DNA of 64,000 bases from Kingdonia uniflora (Eukaryota > Streptophyta > Magnoliopsida > Ranunculales > Circaeasteraceae): the NCBI GenBank assembly GCA_014058105.1, contig JACGCM010001844.1, positions 3,162,001-3,226,000 of the forward strand. The letters are read 5' to 3'. This document shows positions 11,356 through 20,539 of the stretch, piece by piece. A model generated the notes under the pieces. It saw only the letters and a list, made by a program, of their open reading frames with translations. It searched no databases and was not told the DNA's origin. A program made the translations under genes and the position numbers. Positions within the stretch are counted from its first letter, which is position 1; each line of letters opens with the position of its first letter.

Positions 11356-13778
11356 AGTGGACTCTGTAAAGAAGGTATGATGTCTACCTCGTACCTTCCC
11401 CCACTGTAATAGATATAAGAACTGTTTCTAGTATTGATGAATGATAACATGATATACAATCAAATGAATTTTTGATCTCTACTAAAAAAAAATCACTCAG
11501 GCCTAGAACAATGTTTTGATATGAGTGGTTTGAAAGATTTTGCCTTTTTTTTTTTTTTTTTTTTGTGGGGGGGGGGGGGGGGGGGTTATCTCAGGGTTTA
11601 AACGTGGCTTTGTAAGATTTTCCTCGTAGGTTCTGAAGTCGAATTCGCTAACGTGCTCTGAGCAGAGTTAAAAAAGTCGTTGAAGAAGTTGTGTTTTGGA
11701 AGGATCTTCTTTTCCATCATCTATTTTATTTCTAAGGAAAATTGCTTGCACTAGTAGGTTTTTACCTTATCCACGAAAATAAAGGGTTTGGTTAAAAAAA
11801 ATAGAGCTAAAGATCCTCACAGCAACAACGAGAAAAGACGTAAGATAATACAGAAAGCAGATTCAGAACCTCTTCCAGACTATCCAGAAAATGGATAGAA
11901 ATGATAGCCTCAAAAATACTCAAAGATTGGGAAGATAGGGGAGATCAGAAGTTCAAAACTGTAATAATCGATCACATAAGGATGTTCAGAACATACCAAA
12001 ATTGGAGCAAAAGGAAGCAACACAGACTGCCTAGAAAATGGATGAAAAAGACATTTTCAGTTCTGAAAATGAATGGGGATGAATATAACCCATCTGATGC
12101 ATGTCTCTTATGGATGACATAAGCTCAAAGCTATAACAATAATCACATAAGGATGCTTCAATCCTATCCAAAATCGAGGCAGAAGGAAGAAAAAAAATAG
12201 CTGCATACCAGCAGATTCTGTTTTTGTTAAGAAAATGGATGTGAAAGTCATTTTAATTGCAATAGCATTTCTATTGACTAAAGCTACAACTAAAAGCCTG
12301 TCGTGTTGCAAGTTAGAAGCCCTTGGGAAATCTTTTGAGGAATGATCTCCTGCTTGTAGTTAAACCTTTGTTTCGATTCTTCTCATGTCTTGGTAGTTTC
12401 TTTTGCAATTTTGGTAGTTTTGATTCTTGTCAATTTGTTATGCAAGGAACAAACGTAATATTTAAGTCCTGTAAGACTTTATATTATTTTGTCAATTGGA
12501 GCTTGCAGGTATATTTTGATCTTATATTCCTTCACATAGTTGCATCTTTCCTATTTATATTTACCGTTTTTAGTAGGTTGACAGGCTGTGAGAAAATCAA
12601 GTATAGTTTGATCTTCTATTCCTTCACATAGTTGCATTTTAATCCTGAAGAGATACAAACCCATTTTGAAACCAAGTATAGGTGACAAGCTATGAAAAAA
12701 TCAAATCCAATCACATTTAAGAAAAAATACGGGGAATGGTATGGTTCTCAACCTAGCGAAGTGTCGTGAAACTACTATCTATTTTTATATTCTTAATGGC
12801 AAACGCCTATCTAACAAGCATCTGCTAGTTATCATCCAGAACAAAACATGACTACAAGGGTGGGTAACACCTAAGTATACTACCAGACTAGCACACTAAA
12901 CTGCCAATCACAAAACCCCTACAAGATGTGGCCCTAGACAATGATATTTAAGAGAAAGGATAAACTAGTGTCAAAGATGGTACAACTTAACAAGAGATCA
13001 TTGGCACTACTTTGGGGGCTAATTAACAGCAAGATAAAATGCTATATACATTAATACAAAAAAACGAATATCAACAATAATCATATGCGCACCATAAAAT
13101 TTGCAAAAATGGGGATAATTGAAAAAACAATGATTAAATTTTGTTGCTTACATTGGGGGCTTGAAAGAGTTTTCAACTTGACGTCACAACTTATACGTTA
13201 TCACCTATAAAAACAAACAAAGATGTAGCTTCAAAAACCAATGCGACGACTTCCATTTTGGTACGCATAAGATAATATGAAAATAAAAGGTCTCCATAAG
13301 TAGTATGTTTAATAGTGATGGAGAAAAAGAAACAAACAACAAGTATGAATATGAAAATCAAGTTAATTAGCAAAGATGAACATCATCAATTTAATAGCAG
13401 TAAACTCCCAAAGATTGTTTATTTTTGGAATCATCTCTAAACTATTAAGAAAAAGCCAATTCAGCAAAACCCCCTAGTTTAAACTTCAACTCTAACTTTT
13501 TTCCCCTAATTCCTTCAAACCCATTGTCATTTTTGGAATCATCTCCAACACCTGTATATTATATATATATTTTGATAAAATGATGTAACTTTTTCGTATT
13601 GGAAAACTGAAAGAATACAAGGCACAAAATTAATACTTTTTTTTAAAGAAAAACTATAAATTAGTGACCATTTCAATTTAGGTAAGGTTAAAATGAGCAC
13701 AAAGTGTGCAAGAACAATAAAAATTCCTCTCATTTCCTACTTACACTTCCTTCACTAGCTAAAATCACATTAAATAAA
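11356..13778. other. CACTA interior, no confirmed gene
   Basis: Contains a T-run followed by a G-run (about 11543-11586), an imperfect repeat in an 11901-12280 block (CACATAAGGATG... twice), and a short tandem repeat at about 12510-12700 (TTGATCTTATATTCCTTCAC twice, about 93 bp apart). No protein family is recognised. Confidence 0.5.
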
Positions 13779-14801
13779 TTAAACCTTGTCATCTAATTTA
13801 TCATTTACAAGAGGGATCATCTCTATCCTGTTACGGGGTGTCCGTAGAGTCTTGGGTATTCCTGGTGTTTGTTGTGAGAGTTTATGTCTCACATACCCAT
13901 AAAATGTACACCCAATGAGAGTCACTCCATACCCAAAAACATTCAAAGAAGGGATTGGATTTTTTAATATAAGCCACGAAACCATCACAGCAACTGCAAG
14001 CTTCATATTACCCGCTACATTGAATGTCACGGCTGTTGTGGAATGGAAGACATAAAAGATGGAAAAGTTGAGACAGAAAGCCAATACTCTTGAGGTCAGG
14101 ATTAAGATAAGGGATGATAAAAAAGTCTCATGGGTATGAAACCATACCCTAACCCCAGGCCCTTTAAGGAATAAAATTGGCAGGGCCAATATCATGGTCG
14201 CAAAAGGAGTCATGTAGTACACTGTGTTTATGCGGTCGAACTTATATCCATGCAGTAGAGACTCTGCAAGGATAGTCTTTGTAGATGTAGCTAGGCAAAC
14301 AAATAAGGCAACACAAAATCCAAGCATATTAAAACTAAGTTCAGTAACGGAAGTGAGAAGAATCCCTCCTACAATGGGCACCAAAGAAGTCCAGATGCGC
14401 CAGTCAAAGTATTTTCTCCAAACTAGCCACTGAAGTACTACTATAGTTGCAGGAGTGCATTATTTTATCGTCTATACGAAGGAGACTGGAATATACCATC
14501 AGCTCACATTCCCCAACACTATGTTGATACAAAAAACAATGGACATAGGAAATATCCTTCTCCAACGGTCTTCTGGGTTAACCGTTATCAGTGGCTTAAC
14601 TTTAAACACTTTGATTGCTATGTATGCTCTAATGGCTGAGCGTATGAAGTGAATGCAAGACACTGTCAGAGGGAACTTAAAATCTAATTTTTGAAAGATC
14701 CACTTGTTCATGATAATCACAGTAACATTGAAACCCCACCATTGCAATATAGCTAAAAGCGACCAAATCACACTCCACTAACACACTCTGCCCTCCTCCA
14801 T
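13779..14801 (-). pseudogene. captured nucleotide-sugar/triose-phosphate transporter-like gene copy, no introns
   Basis: Read from ATG at 14801 (MEEG) to the stop at 13779, about 340 codons, this matches over its whole length the plant UDP-galactose transporter 1/GONST5-like group of the drug/metabolite transporter superfamily: LQWWGFNVTVIIMNKW, EDRWRRIFPMS, LQWLVWRKYFDWRIW, VPIVGGILLTSVTELSF, TTAVTFNVAGNMK and a TPRNRIEMIPLVNDKLDDKV tail. Normal members are Golgi membrane proteins with about ten helices. The frame has no shift and no intron, but has in-frame stops at codon 8 (TAG, 14780-14778) and three more close together at about 14455-14500 (TGA, TAG, TAA). It is a full-length, inactive, possibly processed copy inside the CACTA element. 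Confidence 0.88.
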
Positions 14802-15295
14802 TGATCGCCAACTTTTCAAACCCAAGATCACCAATACCTCAACAAACAAACAATCAATCACACATGAATCTTGCTCTACTACTATACGGTTACAGAGGCA
14901 GAGAAAGTTTCGATTATTAAGTAATCAAAGTGAAGACTCAAAATGCTTAGTCTATCTATTATATATAGTTCAATCACATCAATCTACAAGAGAATTAGAG
15001 TTTGAAATGAAATTTACTGGAAGATTAAAGAACAAGCAAACCAACAAATTTGAGAGTGGCAAGTGAGCAAATACAATGAGGAATTTAAGAAGCAATTTAC
15101 TAACCCATTGTTGAGATTTGGAAACTAGAGTTTCAATTTTTGGTTTAGGGTTTGAGATCAAGTATTTGGGGATTTTGAGTCGGTGTTGCAAATCAAATTC
15201 TCTTCCCTCTGTTTGAACTCTGTTGTAAGCAATTTGGTTTTCCTTCCTAGCGACTTCAATAGAGAGAAAACAAAATTATTGGAGGGAAACTCAAA
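14802..15295 (-). other. upstream flank of the transporter copy
   Basis: No separate gene is recognised. A minus-strand frame at 14979-15191 has a biased composition; the block could be captured 5' untranslated or promoter sequence of the transporter copy. Confidence 0.35.
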
Positions 15296-15425
15296 AAATA
15301 GAGGCAAAATTAGAAAAAAACCCACTGACTCTAATTATATTTGCCATAGATAAAATCTATCTCTAATAAACTACACAAAATCTGTGGCAAAAAAAAAAAA
15401 AAAAAACTGTGGCAAATTGACTATT
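15296..15425. repeat. CACTA right subterminal region
   Basis: Repeats of TTTGCCATAGATAAAATCTAT, AAATCTGTGGCAAAA and ACTGTGGCAAATTG mirror, in the opposite orientation, the GCCAC/GTGG words near the left end. Confidence 0.6.
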
Positions 15426-15436
15426 TTGGTATAGTG
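15426..15436 (-). repeat. CACTA right terminal inverted repeat
   Basis: TTGGTATAGTG, the exact complement of 3930-3940, followed by the TTC target duplication at 15437-15439. Confidence 0.93.
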
Positions 15437-15439
15437 TTC

Positions 15440-17126
15440 TGGACACGAACTATTTAAACTTCAAATACCACTGTCTTGGCACTTTTTTTAAGCCATATAA
15501 GCTCTTCGTGATCCTACACATAAGATCTTCTTTCCCTTTAACCAAATACCCTTCTGATTGCTTCATATAAATTTCTTCATCAAGGTTACCGTGAAGATAT
15601 GTTGTATTGACATCTAGTTGTTCAAGATGTAAATCTTCAACAACAACTATATTCATCAAAACTCAAATAGTAGACATCTTCACAACAGGACAAAAATCTT
15701 GCCGAAATCAATGCCATCTTTCTACTGGAAGCCCATCACCAAAAATCTTGCAAAAGTCTAGCCTGAATCTCCTTGAACCGTTAGATTCCTGCTTTAGTTT
15801 GTATACCCACTTGTTGTGCAATGCTCTCTTCCATTTCGGCGACCGAACTAAATCCCATGTTAGATTAACTGATAATGACTGCATCTCATCATCCATAGTA
15901 AGCTCCCACTTACTCTTGGCTTTCACATCTAAAGCCTCCTTGTAACTTTCAGGTTCACTACCATCTGTAACTAACAAGTGATTTAAGGAGTTAACGTACC
16001 TTGCCAAAATTCTTACAACTCTTGGCTCCTTTCGAAGTGCTATTGGAATGTCTAGATCATTAGGTTCCTTATTTTGATCCTGTGCATCGAACTCAACAAC
16101 GACTTCTTCATCAACCTCTCGAGAGGGTTCATCATCTTTAATGTTGACACTTTTTGCTACTTCACCTCGAATCATTTCCACAGGTACTTTGAAGTCTTTA
16201 TATAAGACTTTCCCATTGAATGTAACATTACGGCTCCGGATAACTTTCCAATTCTTCGCATCCCAAAACTGGTACCCAAACTCATTACCACCGTATCCAA
16301 TTAATATGTACTTTGTCGACTTTACATCTAACTTGGTCCTTATATTTGAATTATCAAGCACATATGTGGTACAACAAAAAATACGTAAGTAATTTAGGTT
16401 TACCTCTTTACTGGTCCATGCTTCTTCAGGAAGTCCAATATCCAAAGCCAATGAAGACCCTCTATTAAGAAAGTACGCCGCCGTACTAACCGCATCCGCT
16501 CAAAAAAACTTTGGCAATCCAGCATTGAGTTTCATACTCCCCGCTCTTTCATTTATTATTCGGTTCATGCGTTCTGCAATACTATTTTGTTGCGGTGTTT
16601 CGGGAATATTCTTTTGTCTCCTAATCCCATTTGATGCGCAAAAGTCTTCAAACTTGTCACTAGAGTATTCGCCCCTGTTATCCTACTTGAGATACTTTAG
16701 TTTTAAACCGGATTCATTTTCAACTAGAGCCCTCCACCTCTTAAATTTTTTGAACACCTCTGACTTGTTCTTCACGAAGTAGACCCACAGTTTATGAGTA
16801 GCATCATCGATAAAAGTAACATAATAATGAGAACCATCTAGAGAAGATACCTTGGTTTGCCCCTAGACATCTGTGTGTACAAGATCCTGCTTTCCTGGTT
16901 TCCTTAATCTTCCAGATAATTCTAAGTTGACCTTCTTCTGTTTCACAAGAACACACTCTTCGTAAAACTTGTGATCAACCTCAGCAAGACCCTCTAGCTT
17001 TCCCTTTTTTACCATTATCTTCATCCCCTTTTCACTCATGTGATCGAGCTGTTTGTACCACATACTTGTATAAATCCCCGGAGTGGCTGCAGAAATGATG
17101 GAAATTGTGTTTTTCATTATATGCAA
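15440..17126 (-). pseudogene. copia pol, integrase and N-terminal RT
   Basis: On the minus strand an integrase zinc region (MWYKQLDHMSEKGMKI, then DHKFYEECV) is followed by the catalytic core: LVHTDV, a DNRGEY box and NSIAERMNR. Next come the GYQFWD/NVTFNGK linker and RT motifs (WDLVRSPKWKRALHNKWVYK, LDVNTTYLHGNLDEEIYM, LYGLKKVPRQWY). One zinc His and one Cys are replaced by Tyr. Stops occur near 16862, 16685, 16505 and at the RT end by 15450. The RT goes on at 3929 beyond the CACTA insertion. Confidence 0.85.
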
Positions 17127-18185
17127 TATTCCTTATCGTAAGCCTCAAGCTACTAGCATAGCTCCCTTTATAACCTTCTAGAAGTTTGTACAGAATGTAC
17201 TCACATATCCATCATTATCCGCCAATTTACTAACCGATATAAGGTTATGCCCCAATTAAGGTACAAGTCGTACATTCTGTAAAACCAACGTTCCCCCTGA
17301 AGGCAACAACATACGGTTTCCCTTACCAGTAATATTAAGTACACTATTATCTAGAAGAAATACTATACCGATGTTGCCTTTAACAATATTATTCAAAAAC
17401 CTACGTTCGCAGTAGCATAAAATGAGGCGCCCGAATCAGCAATCCAAGATTCGTTAATATCGTCATACGATATTAGTAGAGCCTCGTCAGAACTAATCTC
17501 CTCAGTAAGGTTCATTGTATCTTTCTTTTCATCGTCAACTTCTTAGAAGAATAAAAGTTATAATCTCGCCTGAAGTGACCCTTCTTTCCACAAGTCCAAT
17601 ATGCACCGGGCGGCTTAGACTTTCCTCTTGACTGTGATCGGCCCCTTCCAAATTTTGGGCCTTTTCTCTAAGACCTTCCTCTTTCCTCGACATTCAACAT
17701 ACTGCCGTTTGAACTGGAAGAGGGTTCAGATGTTTTATGTCTATTATCTTTACTCATAATCAACGAGACTATAATGTTAAATTTGATATCTTCCTTCCTC
17801 AATGAGTTGCTCACAACTGTAATAAACCCTTCCCCTCTCTCAGACATCCGTCCTTATAGAGTCTACACTCTCACCTCTACGGTAAAAGTATTTTAGTGGA
17901 TTCCATTTGAGCATGTATGGTATTGAACTCACTGATATGATCTTGTACACTACTATTATCCTTCATCTTCAAAGTTAGCAAGCACCATAAAGGATATACC
18001 TTGTTTGCCCTGGACGATTCTGACTACATAGCGAACAAACTCTGCATCAAACCCTTCATTGTCGTAACTTTGGAGATCATGTATAGAATATGAGATGATA
18101 GCGCTAACCTAACGGTTCCAAGTGCTTTGTAATCCAATCGTGCCCACTTTACAACATCATATTCTATTGGAATCATCTTAACTCA
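17127..18185 (-). pseudogene. copia gag (and remnant protease)
   Basis: The minus strand at about 18180-17900 reads EYDVVKWARLDYKALGTVRL and NKVYPLWCLLTLKMKD, the copia gag capsid pattern. A nucleocapsid knuckle lies at about 17560-17605 as YWTCGKKGHFRRDY, where the first and last Cys of CCHC are Tyr. The protease part (17200-17500) is too broken to delimit. The start of gag is lost at the junction with the gypsy LTR piece. Confidence 0.7.
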
Positions 18186-18250
18186 ACCTCCGAGTGTTCG
18201 GATGGAGCTAGAAGGCTGTGAGTAGGCTACCACATTTTCCCCCTCTCAGC
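18186..18250 (-). repeat. truncated 3' LTR and polypurine tract of element A
   Basis: 18186-18233 (to CTACCACA) matches the right end of the 29485-30211 LTR (GTGTTCG...GAGCTAGAAGGCTG.GAGTAGGCTA..ACA). The next bases, TTTTCCCCCTCTC, read AGAGGGGGAAAA on the minus strand, the expected polypurine primer just before an LTR. Sequence left of 18186 is copia gag. Confidence 0.8.
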
Positions 18251-18412
18251 AAGGGTCTCAGAAATAGGTGTAGAAGCATTTGCTGAGAAAAACTGTTAGT
18301 TGTTGAAATTCTAACGGTTGACTGATACATGTTGATGTTTTGAGGGAGGTAATAAATGAGGGTAATTAAGAAATTGTGGTGATTACAGAGTAATAAATGA
18401 GGTTAATGAGGA

Positions 18413-18420
18413 TATAAATA
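18413..18420 (+). promoter_or_regulatory. TATA box of small ORF copy 1
   Basis: TATAAATA, about 80 bp before the ATG at 18500, followed by a CT-rich leader. Confidence 0.55.
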
Positions 18421-18499
18421 TGGGTTATGAGGGGGGGAATACTGTACATCTTCTTCCTTAATCTCTTCTTCTGTAATTTTTGAAAGAATCGTGGACACC

Positions 18500-18784
18500 A
18501 TGCCCAACACCCGTTACTAGAGGAGGATGGGGTTCGCCAGAGACTGTCGAATAGAGCAAAAAATGGCTGAACTGAAGCCGAAGTTCTATGGTGACAAGGA
18601 GCTCGACTGAGAGATGCTGGACTTGGTGAAGCTAGAACTTGGGGAGCCAATCCATTGGCACTACTATGCTTACTTGTGAGAGATGATGCAAGGGAGCTTT
18701 GCAACTACTAAAGAACGTTACCTCTTCCTATCGGGTTTGGCCGAGCGTCTTGTGCAGGAAGATGATCGTCTGATGGAAGAGTAG
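18500..18784 (+). pseudogene. Tat accessory small ORF, copy 1
   Basis: 95 codons from ATG 18500 to TAG 18784, with internal stops (TAG at codon 7, two TGA). It aligns along its length with the intact frame at 19491: PNTRY/PNTKY, FYGDKELD/YFGDRDLD, LELGEPI/LEPGEPI, YYAY/PYAYWW, LAERLV/LPEEVV. It lies on the strand opposite to gag-pol, next to the 3' LTR. The function is unknown; the family is seen again at 36996 and 52051. Confidence 0.6.
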
Positions 18785-19433
18785 GGATCTACAGGAGGAT
18801 CTGGCCCGTCTGAAAAAAGGACGGGTTCTTTTTAAGGTGGTGGCAGGGTGGTGGTGATGGGTTTGTCTATTATTGTCTGATTTTTTTTGTAGGGCTGTAT
18901 TTGAAAGTTTTTGTTGTTGTTTTTGCTGATTTTTGTAAATTTTTCCTACTGTCCTCTTTTTGTAATCTACGTAATGGAATGAGAACAACACTTTACTGCA
19001 ATTTTGTGTTTTTGTATCAGGTAAATATGGTAGATGAATAGATTATAGGCGCAGGATCGAACATCCAACTTTGAAGGGCAAATAGTAAAAATGGCTATCT
19101 TTGAGGGGAAAAGTACTTCAAATTATCATAGTTATCGAAGGCATTGGGTAATATTCATCCTGGAATGAATAATTGACTTGGAGTTCTTGGAGTTTGATGT
19201 GTATATCGATAGGGTTGTGTGAAAAAACATGTACAGGGGTCGAGGATTCGAGACTAGGGATGGGTCGACTGTACCACCTTGGAAATAGGTGTTGAATGCG
19301 CATGCTGATAAAACTGCTGGATTTTGGAAGTTAAAAAGGTTTGACTGCTGAGATTCCAAGGAAAAGAATTAATGACTGTGTTAAATGGGGGTTGGGATTG
19401 AGGGGGGGGGGTGTAAATGTACCTGCCTTCAAG

Positions 19434-19441
19434 TATAAGTA
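19434..19441 (+). promoter_or_regulatory. TATA box of small ORF copy 2
   Basis: TATAAGTA, 50 bp before the ATG at 19491. The same octamer precedes the related small ORF of element B (36878-36885). Confidence 0.55.
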
Positions 19442-19490
19442 GATGTTTTAAGGAGAACTTCACACATCTGTTCCTTCTTCTCCGAGAAAA

Positions 19491-19829
19491 ATGTCTGCAT
19501 CTTCATCCCAAAGCAACGGAAATGCTCCTAATACCAAGTACCAGAACTGTGTGGCGACAAGGGTCCTTCGTGTACGAGAAAAGACCCTCGAACTGAAGCA
19601 GAAGTACTTTGGCGATCGGGACCTGGATTGGGTTATGACGGATTTATTTGAACTGGAGCCAGGGGAACCCATTAGTGGGATGCCCTATGCGTACTGGTGG
19701 GGGGTTCTACAAATGATTGGCCCCCTCCCTAGCGACCGGTTAGCTCTCTTGGAGTCTCTACCCGAGGAGGTGGTAGACAGAGAAGATGCTAAGGGTGGGT
19801 TCGAGAAGAAGTATCCCGTTAATAAATAA
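19491..19829 (+). CDS. Tat accessory small ORF, copy 2, intact
   Basis: An uninterrupted 112-codon frame, one of very few in the window. The start codon context is GAGAAAAATGTC, after a TATA box and CT-rich leader. The protein is soluble, starts with a Ser/Asn-rich tail (SASSSQSNGNAPNTKY), then a basic helix (RVLRVREKTLELKQKYFG), DRDLDWV, an acidic LFELEPGEPI stretch, YAYWWGVL and LLESLPEEVV. No known domain is recognised. It runs antisense to the retrotransposon genes and has diverged relatives in the duplicate at 18500 and, weakly, at 36996 and 52051. Whether it is expressed is unknown; the frame could be recent or kept by chance. Confidence 0.6.
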   Translation: MSASSSQSNGNAPNTKYQNCVATRVLRVREKTLELKQKYFGDRDLDWVMTDLFELEPGEPISGMPYAYWWGVLQMIGPLPSDRLALLESLPEEVVDREDAKGGFEKKYPVNK

Positions 19830-20074
19830 GGGATTATTTAACGTGGTAAAAGTATTTGTATAGGGTGGTATGTAAGGGTGTTTATATTATTTTGTTGACC
19901 TTGATTGTTTTGATCTGCGTTTTGTTTAAGGGCGTCTGCCCAAATAAAATTGAAAATTTATGAGATAGCTGTCGAAGTAAAATACTGAATTGTGTGTAAG
20001 TAGGACAAACATAATATTCGAAGGTAATTTAGGCATGAAAGCAGTTTGCTCGAGACACACATTATTGGCATGTT

Positions 20075-20293
20075 TTGAATTTGAATTTAAATATCAGGTT
20101 ATCTGAGGGCGAATGTTCGAGAGGTTATGTGAACGATTATTCGTGGATGAGAGGAATGTATTACGAAGGTCAAGTGGCTTTGACTATCAAAACTGACAGT
20201 CCCAACAACTATTATGTCAAAAACTATATGGAGCCTAGGGCAGAGTTCCCTGTAGACATCATGATGTTTTCTTGGATTACAAAAAAAGGTTGA
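20075..20293 (+). other. short frame of unknown status
   Basis: 72 codons, including YNVKNYMEP-like residues (YYVKNYMEPRAEF). It follows the small ORF and precedes the promoter of the main antisense gene. There is no recognised family and no copy in element B; it may be a chance frame. Confidence 0.25.
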
Positions 20294-20505
20294 TTTGATA
20301 TAAGGGTATGATTTGATAGCTTCGAGTGGGGATTAGAAGGTTCGAGTTGTTTTATGTATTTAAAATTGTGCAAATGTGTGCATGAGACACGCACGTGGCG
20401 AAATGGAGGGTAAATTCGACAAAACACATCTCAGCCGAAAAGTAAGGGTAGTGGTAATGATAGCGATTTTGGAAATGGAGGCAATTTTTTACTATTTGGA
20501 GAAGG

Positions 20506-20513
20506 TATATATA
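20506..20513 (+). promoter_or_regulatory. TATA box of the main antisense gene of element A
   Basis: TATATATA after GAAGG, about 30 bp before a likely transcription start near 20540; a non-coding leader exon would end at the GT donor at 20669. Confidence 0.55.
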
Positions 20514-20539
20514 GTGGTAAGGGCATAGTTACTGTTCCC

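Larger units (their letters stand above)
3930..15436. mobile_element. complete non-autonomous CACTA element, 11.5 kb
   Basis: The left end is CACTATACCAA (3930-3940) and the right end is its exact complement TTGGTATAGTG (15426-15436). The 3-bp TTC flanks both ends (3927-3929 and 15437-15439), the target duplication size of CACTA elements. Subterminal repeats lie just inside both ends. No transposase is recognisable within; instead it holds gene fragments (LMBR1-like, a nucleotide-sugar transporter and an unknown gene), so it is a gene-capturing, non-autonomous copy. Confidence 0.92.
2198..18185 (-). mobile_element. Ty1/copia retrotransposon, 5'-truncated and split by a CACTA insertion
   Basis: On the minus strand the order is gag (17130-18180), integrase and first half of RT (15440-17126), second half of RT plus RNase H (2886-3929) and 3' LTR (2198-2815). 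The 5' LTR is missing: the gag frame runs into a gypsy LTR fragment at about 18185. Taking out 3930-15439 leaves the RT codons in the same frame on both sides, so the CACTA element went into an existing copia copy. Many stops and altered metal ligands show that it is dead. Confidence 0.85.
18273..20290 (+). repeat. tandem duplication of a promoter-plus-small-gene unit
   Basis: The unit starting AATAGGTGTAGAAG (18273) recurs as AAATAGGTGTTGAATG (19283), with the following TGCTGA.AAAACTG, GGTTTGACTG, G-run, TATA box, CTTCTTC...TTCTG leader and small ORF in the same order. Spacing is about 1.0 kb. The copies are well diverged, so the duplication is old. Confidence 0.7.
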
